A DNA stretch of 64,000 bases. Source: Paraburkholderia sp. IMGN_8. Lineage in GTDB: Bacteria; Pseudomonadota; Gammaproteobacteria; Burkholderiales; Burkholderiaceae. The stretch covers positions 4,030,001-4,094,000 of the forward strand of contig NZ_CP150900.1 in the NCBI RefSeq assembly GCF_038050405.1. Direction: 5' to 3'. Shown piece by piece: positions 8,146-16,973 of this stretch; position 1 is the stretch's first letter, and each line of letters starts with the position of its first letter. The position numbers and the translations under genes are program-made. The notes under the pieces are model-generated. The model was not told where the DNA came from, did not search any database, and saw nothing but the letters and a program-made list of their open reading frames with translations.

Positions 8146-9927
8146 TCACGCCGGCAAAGGCGTCGCACCGCCCACTGCCGGCAGACGCGTCGCCAACTGT
8201 TCGGCATAACGCGATGCAGCGTCGCCGACTACGATGTGGAACGTGTCGGCCGAGACCCATGCGGTATCGAGCGCAGCCAGACGCTGACGATCGACCGCCG
8301 ACGGATCGCGCACCACGACACGCAGACGCGTCGCCGCCACGGCGTCCAGCGACACCACATTGCCCGCACCGCCGAACACAGCGAGCCAACGCAACGGATC
8401 GGGGTCGAGCGGACCGCCTTGAGCGCCCGTTGCTGCCGTCACAGGCGCGGCAGAGGCAGCCGGTGCAGCAGATGCAACAGCGGCAGCCGGCTTCACGGCA
8501 TCACCGCCACCTTGCGCGATCACTGTACGAATCTCATCGGCGATGATGTCCGCCTCCGGTCCGATGATCACCTGCACGTTAGTCGAGCCGCGCTTGAGCA
8601 CACCACGCGCGCCGATCGTCTTCAGGTCGCTTTCCGAGACCTTGTTGGAATCGACCACAGACAGACGCAGACGCGTCGTGCAGGCATCCACCAGCGACAG
8701 GTTCGATGCGCCGCCCAGCGCAGCGATATAACGCTGTGCGCGCGGCACGACCGCGCCGGCAGCCGGCGAGACGTAACCGCCGGTCGTGAACGATTCGACC
8801 TGTTCATCGGCGGCTGCGGGTTCGCGGCCCGGCGTCGCCATATTGAACTTGCGGATGAAGAAGCGGAACAGACCGTAGTACGCCACCGCATACGCGAGGC
8901 CGATAGGAATCGCCCACCAGCCCTTGGTCGACAGGCCATAGTTCAGCACGTAGTCGATCGCGCCTGCGGAGAACGTGAAGCCGAGGTGAATCCCGAGCGC
9001 CGAGCAGATCGCGAGCGACAGGCCGGTCAGCAATGCGTGGATTACATACAGCACCGGCGCGAGGAACATGAAGCTGAATTCGATCGGCTCGGTCACGCCC
9101 GTCAGGAACGACGTGAGTGCCATCGAGAACAGCAAGCCGCCGACCACCGCGCGGCGTTCCTTCGGCGCTTCATGGAGCATCGCCAGACACGCAGCCGGCA
9201 GGCCGAACATCATGACCGGGAAGAAGCCCGTCATGAACGTGCCCGCGGTCGGGTCGCCAGCGAAGAAGCGATGCAGGTCGCCCGTCACAGCGGCGCCGCC
9301 CGGCGGCGTGAAGTTGCCGAACACAAACCACGTCAGCGAGTTCAGGATGTGATGCAGCCCCGTCACGAGCAGCAAGCGGTTCAGCACGCCGAACACGAAT
9401 GCACCGATCGCGCCTGCGGTCGTTAGCCAGTGTCCGGCGAGGTCGATGGCGGCCTGCACAGGCTGCCAGACATAGCCGAGCACGATACCTATCGCCAGAC
9501 ACGCGACGCCCGTGACAATCGACACGAAGCGTTTCCCTCCGAAGAATGCGAGGTAGTCGGGCAGCTTGATGTCCTTATACCTGTTGTACAGCAAGCCCGC
9601 GACGATACCTGCCAAGATCCCGGACAACACGCCCATGTTGAGCTTGTCGTTGATGTCCTTCATCACCGCGATTTCGATCAGGTAACCGATCGCGCCCGCG
9701 AGCGCCGCCACGCCGTTGTTGTCTTTCGCGAAACCGACCGCCACACCGATCGCGAATAGCAACGGCAGGTTGTCGAAAATCGCGCCACCGGCGTCGGCGA
9801 TCATCTTGATGTTGAACACATCGGGTTGGCCCAGTCGCAGTAGCAGGCCGGCAACCGGCAGCACCGCGATCGGCAGCATCAGCGCGCGTCCCAGGCGCTG
9901 AATCTTCAGAAACGGATTCCCATCCAT
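8146..9927 (-). CDS. nagE: PTS N-acetylglucosamine permease EIICB with a second, cysteine-less EIIB-like domain
   Basis: NagE imports and phosphorylates N-acetylglucosamine. Of 593 residues, 1 to about 390 are the membrane EIIC domain. An EIIB domain follows (about 410-490) with the phospho-cysteine in DACTTRLRL. After an Ala/Pro linker, a second EIIB-like domain (about 515-590) keeps the fold residues (TRLRV, FHIVVG) but reads DAVAATRLRV with no Cys, so it cannot carry phosphate. The start is ATG 9927, four bases after GGAGGT. It lacks an EIIA domain, which is supplied by the upstream fused PtsP. Last gene of nagR-A-BII-ptsP-nagE. Confidence 0.93.
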   Translation of the reverse strand: MDGNPFLKIQRLGRALMLPIAVLPVAGLLLRLGQPDVFNIKMIADAGGAIFDNLPLLFAIGVAVGFAKDNNGVAALAGAIGYLIEIAVMKDINDKLNMGVLSGILAGIVAGLLYNRYKDIKLPDYLAFFGGKRFVSIVTGVACLAIGIVLGYVWQPVQAAIDLAGHWLTTAGAIGAFVFGVLNRLLLVTGLHHILNSLTWFVFGNFTPPGGAAVTGDLHRFFAGDPTAGTFMTGFFPVMMFGLPAACLAMLHEAPKERRAVVGGLLFSMALTSFLTGVTEPIEFSFMFLAPVLYVIHALLTGLSLAICSALGIHLGFTFSAGAIDYVLNYGLSTKGWWAIPIGLAYAVAYYGLFRFFIRKFNMATPGREPAAADEQVESFTTGGYVSPAAGAVVPRAQRYIAALGGASNLSLVDACTTRLRLSVVDSNKVSESDLKTIGARGVLKRGSTNVQVIIGPEADIIADEIRTVIAQGGGDAVKPAAAVASAAPAASAAPVTAATGAQGGPLDPDPLRWLAVFGGAGNVVSLDAVAATRLRVVVRDPSAVDRQRLAALDTAWVSADTFHIVVGDAASRYAEQLATRLPAVGGATPLPA

Positions 9928-10020
9928 TGATACCTCCAATCCTTTGTCTCGTCGTCGATCGTCGTCGAGTTCTAGCTTGACGTGTTTATGTTGCGAAGCT
10001 GGTTGCGGACCGTGTGGGGT

Positions 10021-12585
10021 TCAGTCCAGAGGCCAGGTTTCGCGGCTCACTGCTCTTACCGCCTGTGCCGACTCGAGCGCCAGCGCATCCTGCGCGCGTT
10101 GACGGCACAGCTGATAATCGAGATTGCGCACCCGCGCCTTGATGCCCGGCACCGACACCGGATCCACCGAGAGTTCGGTCACGCCGAGGCCGACAAGCAG
10201 CGGCATCGCAAGCGGATCGCCCGCCAGTGCGCCGCAGACGCCGACCCATTTGCCATGCTTGCCGGCGCCCTGCACGGTCGCCGCGATCAGCCGCAGCACC
10301 GCCGGATGCAAGCCGTCGGCTTGCGCCGCGAGATCGGCCTGGCAGCGGTCCATGGCGAGCGTGTATTGCGTCAGATCGTTGGTGCCGATCGACAGGAAGT
10401 CCGCGTGTTGCGACAGTTGATCGGCGAGCAAGGCCGCCGACGGCACTTCGATCATCACGCCGACTTCGATCGGCTCGGTACGGCCCAATTCGCGTGCGAA
10501 TTCGTCGATACGTTTGCGGATGCGGATCAGTTCGCCGACATCGGTCACCATCGGCAGCAGGATGCGCACGGCGCCGAGCGGTTGCACAGCGAGCAGGCCG
10601 CGCAGTTGGTCGTCGAGCAGGTCCGGGCGCACTTGCGCGAGGCGGATGCCGCGCAGCCCAAGCGCCGGATTCGGTTCAGGCGGGAGCGTCAGGTAATCGA
10701 CTTCCTTGTCGGCGCCGACGTCGAGCGTGCGAATGATCGCGGTGCGGCCGCTCAACGCGTCGACGATTGCCTGGTAGCTCTGACGATGTTCGTCGATAGT
10801 CGGCGCCTGCGCGCGGTGAATGAACAGCAGTTCGGTACGCAGCAAGCCGACGGAATCGGCGCCGTTGTCGACGGCGGTTTTCGCGTCGTCGAGCGTGGCG
10901 ATGTTGGCGGCGACTTCGATCGCGCGGCCATCGGATGTGACGGCGGCTTGTTGCGAAGTGCGGCGGTTCGCTTCGCGCACACCGGCAAGGCGGCTACGCT
11001 CCAGACGTGCACGTTCGACGTCGAGTTCGGTCGGTGCGAACTCAAGGCGGCCGTTGGTGGCGTTCACCACCACTTGCGTGCCCTCGGGAATGGCGCGCAA
11101 TGCGTCGCCGACTGCCACCAGCGCAGGAATGCCTGCTTGACGCGCGAGAATCGCCGCATGCGAAGTCGCGCCGCCACGCGCCATCACCAGCGCGGTGACG
11201 CGCGAGCGATCCAGCGACGACAGATCCGACGGCGTAAATTCCTCGGCTGCCAGCACGGCTTCTTCGGGCAACGTGCGCGCCGCCGCGTTTGAATAACCCA
11301 ACGCGCGCAGCACGCGCTTTTCGATGTCACGCAGATCGGCGGCACGTTCGGCGAGCAACGCGTCTTCGATCTTCATCAGGATGACGATCTGTGCGCGGAT
11401 CGCTTCGCGCCATGCAAAGCCGGCGCTCTTGCCGAGGCTGATCAGATCGCGCGCGGCGTCGAGCAAGGTGGGGTCTTCGAGCAGCACGCGATGCACCGCG
11501 AAAATCCCCGCCTCGCCGACCGCGCCGCGTTGCGACGCGTCGCGCACGGTCGTGCCGAGATCCGCATCGACAGTGGCGATGGCCTTGTCGAGCAGACGGC
11601 TCTCAGCCGCAGACGTGCCGTTCGCTTTTTCCGGCGGATCGATATCCCCGTCGTCCCAACGCACCAGCTTGCCCACCGCAACGCCCGGCGCCGCGCACAC
11701 GCCCGCGAGCGTATTCGGCGCCAGCGGTTCGCCCACTGCGCGCACGACCTGTTGCGGCGCCGGCGAGCTCTGGCGCGCCGGTTTTTCTTCGACTTCGCCG
11801 TGCGCTTCGCGCGTCAATTCGTGGGCAATCGCTTCGACTGCGGCTGCCGCTTGCGGACCTACGCCAAGCAACTCGACAGTCGCGCCTTCACCCGCACCCA
11901 GACCGAGCAAACCGACCACGCTCTCGATCGCTGCTTTGCGCCCTTCGTAACGCACTTCGACGCGCGCATCGAAACCGCGCGCCGCTTCACGAGCACGCGC
12001 AGCCGGCCGTGCATGCAAACCGCCCGCGTGGACCAGCGTGACTTGCTGACGCGCTTCTTCTGTCACGTTGGTGGCGCTCGCCTGCCGCGCGGCCTCAGCC
12101 GCCATGCCGCCGCGCGCGCGCAGCACCAGCAGCGGCGTTTCGCCCGCCTTCAGCATACCGCCTTCGACGCGTTCGACGATCTCGAACGCATCCGAATTGG
12201 CAATTGCGATCACCGACACGAGACTCGGCGCATTCAACGCGACCTGGTCCTGATCGAACTCGATCAACACGTCGCCAGTACGCACGTGCGCGCCTTGCGC
12301 GACCATCGGTGCAAAACCCTTGCCGTTCAGTTCGACCGTATCGATACCGATGTGCAGCAAAATTTCCACGCCCTCAGCGGTGGCCAGCGTCACAGCGTGA
12401 CCGGTGCGCGCGAGATGGGTGACGGTGCCGTCGCACGGCGCGACGAGCCGGCCCTCGAGCGGATCGACGCCGATGCCGTCGCCGAACATGCCGCCCGCAA
12501 ACACAGGGTCGGGTACGTTCGCCAGCGGCACGACAGGACCGGTCATCGGCGCGAGCAAAACAATATGGCCTTCAGAATGGCTCAT
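10021..12585 (-). CDS. ptsP: Fused PTS phosphotransferase: EIIA(Glc)-HPr-enzyme I
   Basis: An 854-residue protein that combines all soluble PTS parts for the nag permease. Residues 1 to about 150 are EIIA of the glucose type (LLHIGIDTVELNGKGF, phospho-His in LLHIG). About 190-275 is HPr (HAGGLHARPAARAR, phospho-His in GLHAR). From about 300 to the end is enzyme I (GGATSHAAILARQAGIP with the phospho-His, then a PEP-binding TIM barrel with LLRTELLFI and GVMIEVPSAALLAD). ATG 12585 is chosen because GAGGAG lies just upstream. Also called nagF in related organisms. It lies between the deaminase and nagE. Confidence 0.93.
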   Translation of the reverse strand: MSHSEGHIVLLAPMTGPVVPLANVPDPVFAGGMFGDGIGVDPLEGRLVAPCDGTVTHLARTGHAVTLATAEGVEILLHIGIDTVELNGKGFAPMVAQGAHVRTGDVLIEFDQDQVALNAPSLVSVIAIANSDAFEIVERVEGGMLKAGETPLLVLRARGGMAAEAARQASATNVTEEARQQVTLVHAGGLHARPAARAREAARGFDARVEVRYEGRKAAIESVVGLLGLGAGEGATVELLGVGPQAAAAVEAIAHELTREAHGEVEEKPARQSSPAPQQVVRAVGEPLAPNTLAGVCAAPGVAVGKLVRWDDGDIDPPEKANGTSAAESRLLDKAIATVDADLGTTVRDASQRGAVGEAGIFAVHRVLLEDPTLLDAARDLISLGKSAGFAWREAIRAQIVILMKIEDALLAERAADLRDIEKRVLRALGYSNAAARTLPEEAVLAAEEFTPSDLSSLDRSRVTALVMARGGATSHAAILARQAGIPALVAVGDALRAIPEGTQVVVNATNGRLEFAPTELDVERARLERSRLAGVREANRRTSQQAAVTSDGRAIEVAANIATLDDAKTAVDNGADSVGLLRTELLFIHRAQAPTIDEHRQSYQAIVDALSGRTAIIRTLDVGADKEVDYLTLPPEPNPALGLRGIRLAQVRPDLLDDQLRGLLAVQPLGAVRILLPMVTDVGELIRIRKRIDEFARELGRTEPIEVGVMIEVPSAALLADQLSQHADFLSIGTNDLTQYTLAMDRCQADLAAQADGLHPAVLRLIAATVQGAGKHGKWVGVCGALAGDPLAMPLLVGLGVTELSVDPVSVPGIKARVRNLDYQLCRQRAQDALALESAQAVRAVSRETWPLD

Positions 12586-12624
12586 CAAGCGGGACTCCTC
12601 GACACGTCGCATCTGATTTCTCGA

Positions 12625-13632
12625 TCAGTGAGTTTCGGTGACTTTGTTGAGATGGCGTGGCGCATCGGGATTGCGCCCGCGCGCGGCGGCTAGCCCCGCG
12701 GCCATCACATAAAAGGACAGGATCGCGGCGATCGGATCGAGCGCCGCATGAGCGGTGGTGGCAAGCGGCAAGCTTGCTTCGGGCACGTCGTCCGGCGCGG
12801 CGAGCAACACACGGGCGCCGCGCGCCTGCATGTCGCGTGCGAGTTGCAGCAAGCCGGCTTGTTCCGGTCCGCGCGGTGCGAATACCAGTAGCGGATAGTC
12901 GCGGTCGATCAGCTCCATCGGACCATGACGCACTTCGGCGCTCGAAAATGCTTCCGCCTGGATGCCGGAGGTTTCCTTCAATTTCAGCGCGGCTTCCTGT
13001 GCAATCGCGAGACCCAGACCACGGCCGATCACGATCATCCGTTCGATGCCGCGCAATTCGTCGATCGCTTTCGACCAGTCGAGCTTGCCCGCCGTCCGCA
13101 ACGCATCGGGCAAGGTGCGCAGCGCGCCGAGCAACGCTTCGTCCTGCTGCCAGTGCGCGACCAGTTGTGCGGAAATCGACAGCATCGCGATATAGCTCTT
13201 GGTGGCCGCGACGCTCAGTTCAGGACCGGCGACGAGCGGCAGATGCCATTCGCACGCATCGGCCAACGGCGAGCTGGGGGCATTCACCGCGGCGACGGTC
13301 AACGCGCCGGCATTGCGCAGCGCTTGCATCGTGCCGACCAGATCTGGGCTCTTGCCTGACTGCGAGAACGCCAGCGCGAGCTGATCGCGCACCCGCAGCG
13401 GCGCTTGCTGGAGCGTCGCAACCGACATCGGCAGCGACGCCACCGGCACGCCGATGCGGCTCATCGTCAGGCTTGCGAAGTAACTCGCTGCATGGTCCGA
13501 GCTGCCGCGCGCGACCGTCAGCGCAACATGACGCGGCTGCTCCGCGAGCCTGGCCGCCAACGCCTCGACGCGCGAGGTATCCGTGAGTTGCGCGGCGACC
13601 GTTTCAGCGGACGCGAGCGCTTCGTTAAGCAT
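12625..13632 (-). CDS. nagBII: SIS-domain glucosamine-6-phosphate deaminase (NagB-II type)
   Basis: This 335-residue protein has two SIS sugar-isomerase domains, like the isomerase half of GlmS without the glutaminase half. Signatures are ARGSSDHAASYF, FSQSGKSPD and KETSGIQAEAFSSAEVRHGP. In nag operons such proteins replace the unrelated NagB and convert glucosamine-6-phosphate to fructose-6-phosphate plus ammonia. The gene starts at ATG 13632, inside the 3' end of nagA (8-base overlap), so the two are probably translationally coupled. No classic NagB gene is seen. A GlmS-related isomerase of another amino sugar is less likely given the neighbours. Confidence 0.88.
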   Translation of the reverse strand: MLNEALASAETVAAQLTDTSRVEALAARLAEQPRHVALTVARGSSDHAASYFASLTMSRIGVPVASLPMSVATLQQAPLRVRDQLALAFSQSGKSPDLVGTMQALRNAGALTVAAVNAPSSPLADACEWHLPLVAGPELSVAATKSYIAMLSISAQLVAHWQQDEALLGALRTLPDALRTAGKLDWSKAIDELRGIERMIVIGRGLGLAIAQEAALKLKETSGIQAEAFSSAEVRHGPMELIDRDYPLLVFAPRGPEQAGLLQLARDMQARGARVLLAAPDDVPEASLPLATTAHAALDPIAAILSFYVMAAGLAAARGRNPDAPRHLNKVTETH

Positions 13633-14728
13633 ATTCGACAATCGATTCCCCTTCGACGTAAGTCGCGGTCAACGCCAGTTCACGGTCGAATACGACCACA
13701 TCGGCCCACGCGCCACGCGCGATGCGGCCGCGGTCTTCGATGCCGAGGTAGTCGGCGGCATAGCGCGACAAACGATTTGACACATCGGCGATCGGCAAGC
13801 CGATCGACACAAGATTGCGCAGCGCCTGATCCATCGTCAGGGTGCTGCCGGCGAGCGTGCCATCGGCGAGACGTACGCCGCCGAGACACTTCGTCACATG
13901 CTGGCTGCCGAGGCGATATTCGCCGTCCGGCATGCCGGTGGCCGAGGTGCTGTCCGTGACCACATACAAACGCGGAATCGCGCGCAACGCAGCGCGGATC
14001 GCACCCGGATGGACGTGCAGCAAATCGGGAATGATTTCGGCGAACTCGGCGTGCGCGAGCGCTGCGCCGACGAGGCCGGGGTTACGGTGATGCAGCGGCG
14101 ACATCGCGTTGAACAGATGCGTGAAGCCACATGCGCCGTGCTTGAGCGCAGCGACGGCGTCGTCGTACGTGCCGAGCGAATGACCAAGTTGCACGCGCAC
14201 ACCACGCGCCGCCATCTCGGAGATGATCTCCATGTGGCCGGCAATTTCAGGCGCCAGCGTGACCACGCGAATCGGCGCGATCGACAGATACTTCAGCACT
14301 TCGTCCATCACCGCCGAAACCGCGGCGTCCGGTTGCGCGCCGAGCTTGCCGGGATTGATGTACGGCCCTTCCAGATGCACGCCGAGCACGCGCGAACCGC
14401 CCGGCGTGCGGATACGCGCCACGTCGCCGAGGCCCGCGACCACGCGCATCAGTTCGTCGCGCGGCGCAGTCATCGTGGTGGCGAGCAGGCTGGTCGTGCC
14501 GTAATGCGCATGCGTGCGGGTAATGGTCTCGATCGCATCGCCGTCTTCCATCACGTCTGCGCCGCCACCGCCGTGCACGTGCAGATCGATGAAGCCGGGC
14601 AGGATGTACGGCGCGTCGTTCGTCGACGGATCGACGCGTTCGCCGGTCAGCGCCGTGATGCGGCCGTTTTCATATTCGAGCGTGCCGTGAATCCACCCAT
14701 CGGTGGTGAGTATGTTTCCGGTCAGCAT
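13625..14728 (-). CDS. nagA: N-acetylglucosamine-6-phosphate deacetylase
   Basis: NagA removes the acetyl group from GlcNAc-6-phosphate delivered by the PTS. The 367-residue amidohydrolase has the metal-binding pair in GFIDLHVHGGGG (His50, His52), the VLGVHLEGPYINPGKLGAQ loop, the GHSLGTYDDA and THLFNAMSPLHHRNPG motifs, and the catalytic Asp in VVTDSTSATGMPDG. It lies 98 bases after nagR and overlaps the deaminase gene. Full length. Confidence 0.95.
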   Translation of the reverse strand: MLTGNILTTDGWIHGTLEYENGRITALTGERVDPSTNDAPYILPGFIDLHVHGGGGADVMEDGDAIETITRTHAHYGTTSLLATTMTAPRDELMRVVAGLGDVARIRTPGGSRVLGVHLEGPYINPGKLGAQPDAAVSAVMDEVLKYLSIAPIRVVTLAPEIAGHMEIISEMAARGVRVQLGHSLGTYDDAVAALKHGACGFTHLFNAMSPLHHRNPGLVGAALAHAEFAEIIPDLLHVHPGAIRAALRAIPRLYVVTDSTSATGMPDGEYRLGSQHVTKCLGGVRLADGTLAGSTLTMDQALRNLVSIGLPIADVSNRLSRYAADYLGIEDRGRIARGAWADVVVFDRELALTATYVEGESIVEYA

Positions 14729-14826
14729 GAGTCTCTCTGGTGAGGCGTGATACGGGGTGTGACAGAATCGCGGGGCCTGGCGCCGCGCCCTTGGCGGCCT
14801 GGCCGCGCCCAGACCGCATGGCCCGC

Positions 14827-15561
14827 TCAGGTGCGCAATTCAGCGACAAAATCGTAGTAGTCGTCGCGGCAATAGGTGTCGGTCAGTTCGATCGCGCGCT
14901 GGTCGGCGCTATAGCCGATACGGGTAATGACCAGCAGCGCCGAGCGCGGTTCGATGTCCATCAGCGAGGCGATCTCGCTCGACGCGTTGACGGCGCGAAA
15001 GTGCTGCAACGCGCGCACGACGGCGGCGCCGCGTTGTTCGAGATAGCTGTATAGCGACACGCCGATCGCCAGCGGGTCGGGCACGACGGCCACCGGTAAC
15101 GCGGAATGCTCGACTGCCATTACGATGCCGTCCGCGCGCCGCAGGCGCCGCAGGCTCGCGACCGCCGCGCCGGGAGACAGGCCGAGGTGCACCAGCTCGT
15201 CACGGTTGGCGGCGCGGATATCGCGCTCGAGCCACACCGAATCCGGCCGGAAACCGCGTTGCTGCATTTTCTTCGTGAAGCCGGTGAGCCGCGACAGCGG
15301 ATCTTCGACGCGCGGCGTAATGAAACTGCCCGCGCCGCGTGCGCGCCGGATCAGCCCTTGCTCGACCAGCAGTTCGATCGCCTTGCGCGCGGTGATGCGC
15401 GACACGCCGATCGCGTCCGACAGCGTGCGCTCCGAAGGCAGCGCCTCTCCCGCCGACCACACGCCGCAGTGGATCGCCGTCGCAAGATTGCGCGCGAGCT
15501 GCAAATAGAGCGGCGTGACGTTGCGGGCGTCAGGCATCAGTGCGGACCAGCGAGTTTCCAT
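14827..15561 (-). CDS. nagR: GntR/HutC-family regulator of the nag operon
   Basis: Of 244 residues, a GntR winged helix covers about 15-80 (LPSERTLSDAIGVSRITARKAIELLVEQGLI). A UTRA effector domain (about 100-240) ends in ELTDTYCRDDYYDFVAEL, as in NagR/DasR/PhnF proteins that sense amino-sugar phosphates. The start ATG 15561 has GGAG five bases upstream. It is the first gene of the operon it probably controls. The promoter in front of it carries a palindrome over the -35 box, the arrangement expected of autorepression. Confidence 0.9.
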   Translation of the reverse strand: METRWSALMPDARNVTPLYLQLARNLATAIHCGVWSAGEALPSERTLSDAIGVSRITARKAIELLVEQGLIRRARGAGSFITPRVEDPLSRLTGFTKKMQQRGFRPDSVWLERDIRAANRDELVHLGLSPGAAVASLRRLRRADGIVMAVEHSALPVAVVPDPLAIGVSLYSYLEQRGAAVVRALQHFRAVNASSEIASLMDIEPRSALLVITRIGYSADQRAIELTDTYCRDDYYDFVAELRT

Positions 15562-15936
15562 GGGGCTCCGGCGGTCGTCTTAAGGAGTGCGGCCTACGAA
15601 AATGAGAGCCCATTATATAACCAACATAATACCAGTCAATCGACTGGTCCCATGCTGGTCCGCAGCGCCGGAAAGCCTTGCTGGAGAGGCGTTAGACGGC
15701 GGTTTTGGGCCTTTTGGACGTGGGTTTCGGGGATCGGGATTTACCCGTATTCGAAATGCCGGAAGGTGCCGAAGCGGTCCGCACTGGTTCTCATCCCGGA
15801 TGACGAAATCATCGGAAATCAATACCTTTCTGATACCAGTTTGACGCGCACCGCTTGCCGGAGCAGCTTTTTTAATAGCAGACGTTCCCATATAGTTCTG
15901 TGTACCAAGCCAGAAAAAATCCCCGGGGAGCCGCAT
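15562..15936. promoter_or_regulatory. Divergent nagR / MarR-GNAT control region
   Basis: No gene fits in this 375-base gap. Besides the promoter and operator at 15612-15648, the hexamer ACTGGT/ACCAGT recurs at 15783-15788 and 15835-15840, and GCTGGTC lies at 15654-15660. A TATAGT at 15891-15896 could be the -10 box of the rightward gene, but no good -35 precedes it. Confidence 0.45.
15612..15648 (-). promoter_or_regulatory. nag operon sigma-70 promoter with palindromic operator
   Basis: On the minus strand, TTGACT (15639-15634) and a perfect TATAAT (15617-15612) are separated by 16 bases. The palindrome ACCAGTC-AATC-GACTGGT (15631-15648) covers the -35 box. The half-site CTGGT/ACCAG resembles the TGGTC/GACCA core of HutC-subfamily operators, so NagR is the natural candidate repressor. 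Confidence 0.78.
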
Positions 15937-16863
15937 TTGACAGATTCCGAGGCGCTGCGGCGTGCTCAGGCCGTCCGCCATTTCAATCGCTTCTACGCCC
16001 AGCACATTGGCGCGCTGCATGAGCGCTTGCAAAAGAGTGCCTTCTCGCTGACGGAAGTACGTGTACTGCACGAGCTATCCCGCGGACGTGCACAGACGGC
16101 CTCGGTGCTCGGGCGCAATCTCGGACTCGACAGCGGTTATCTGAGCCGCCTTCTGACCAGCTTCGAACGACGCAACCTGATTACGCGGCGGCCGTCCGAC
16201 ACGGACGCGCGTCAATCGTTGATCGCCCTCACCGACGGTGGGCACGCCGCATACGCGCCACTCGACACGGCGGCAATCGAAGAGGTGTCGGCGGTGCTGA
16301 ACGGCCTCACATGGCTCTCCCAAGAGCAGTTGATCGCCGCGATGAAGCTGATCGAGCGGCTGCTCGATCGCAGACCGCAGCACGAACTCGTGATCCTGCG
16401 CCAGCCGCGCGCAGGCGAATGCGGTTGGCTCGTGCACCGGCAGGCACAGTGGTTCGCTGCGGAATATGGCTGGGACCAATCGTTCGAAGGCTTGCTCGCG
16501 CGCGTCGTCGCCGATTACTCGCAACGTCACGATCCGGTACGCGAGATGTGCTGGATTGCCGACCAGGACGGCATGGTGGTCGGTTCTGCGTGCATCGTCG
16601 GGGTCTCGACGACGGTAGCGGGCGTGCGGCTTTTGTGGGTCGAGCCGGACGTGCAGCGTCTGGGCATCGGCACGCAGCTGATGAGCGAATGCGTGCGGTT
16701 CGCCAGACGCGCGGGTTACACCAAGCTCACGCTGACCACCGCCAGCACACTGAAGGAGCCGCGGCGGCTCTGCGAGCGCGCTGGTTTTCGCCTCGCCGGC
16801 ACGAGCGCGGAGCGGCGTTTCGGCAAGGATCTGACGATCGAGCGATGGGAACTGGAGTTGTAG
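15937..16863 (+). CDS. MarR-family regulator fused to a GNAT acetyltransferase
   Basis: A 308-residue two-domain protein. About 1-145 is a MarR winged helix (FSLTEVRVLHELSRG, LGLDSGYLSRLLTSFERRNLITRRPSDTDARQSLIALT). About 150-308 is a GNAT domain with the acetyl-CoA loop in VEPDVQRLGIGTQLM. I start it at TTG 15937 because GGGGAG lies six bases upstream and the protein then begins at the normal MarR N-terminus; no in-frame ATG fits. Such fusions are known, but their acetyl acceptors and ligands are mostly unassigned. It is divergent from the nag operon, which it may or may not influence. Confidence 0.87.
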   Translation: MTDSEALRRAQAVRHFNRFYAQHIGALHERLQKSAFSLTEVRVLHELSRGRAQTASVLGRNLGLDSGYLSRLLTSFERRNLITRRPSDTDARQSLIALTDGGHAAYAPLDTAAIEEVSAVLNGLTWLSQEQLIAAMKLIERLLDRRPQHELVILRQPRAGECGWLVHRQAQWFAAEYGWDQSFEGLLARVVADYSQRHDPVREMCWIADQDGMVVGSACIVGVSTTVAGVRLLWVEPDVQRLGIGTQLMSECVRFARRAGYTKLTLTTASTLKEPRRLCERAGFRLAGTSAERRFGKDLTIERWELEL

Positions 16864-16915
16864 CCCCGGGCTCGCCGGCGTATGCGACGCACGAACGCGC
16901 GAAGTTTCGGATGAA

Positions 16916-16944
16916 AAAAACGCCACGGTTTCCGTGGCGTTTTT
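16916..16944. terminator. Bidirectional terminator between the MarR-GNAT gene and metQ
   Basis: AAAAA-CGCCACGG (16916-16928) pairs with CCGTGGCG-TTTTT (16932-16944) across a 3-base loop. Both strands end in a T-run, so it can stop transcription from either converging gene. Confidence 0.93.
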
Positions 16945-16973
16945 ACCTGGCAGCGCAGGTTACGCGCAGTCGC

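Noticed and set aside
9982..12693. Two long plus-strand frames (436 and 400 codons) opposite ptsP
   Set aside because: Compositionally odd translations without domains; the minus-strand PtsP fusion explains the coding signal.
15106..15936. Upstream extension of the MarR-GNAT frame into nagR
   Set aside because: It runs antisense through nagR, has no ribosome site, and its translation is not MarR-like until TTG 15937.
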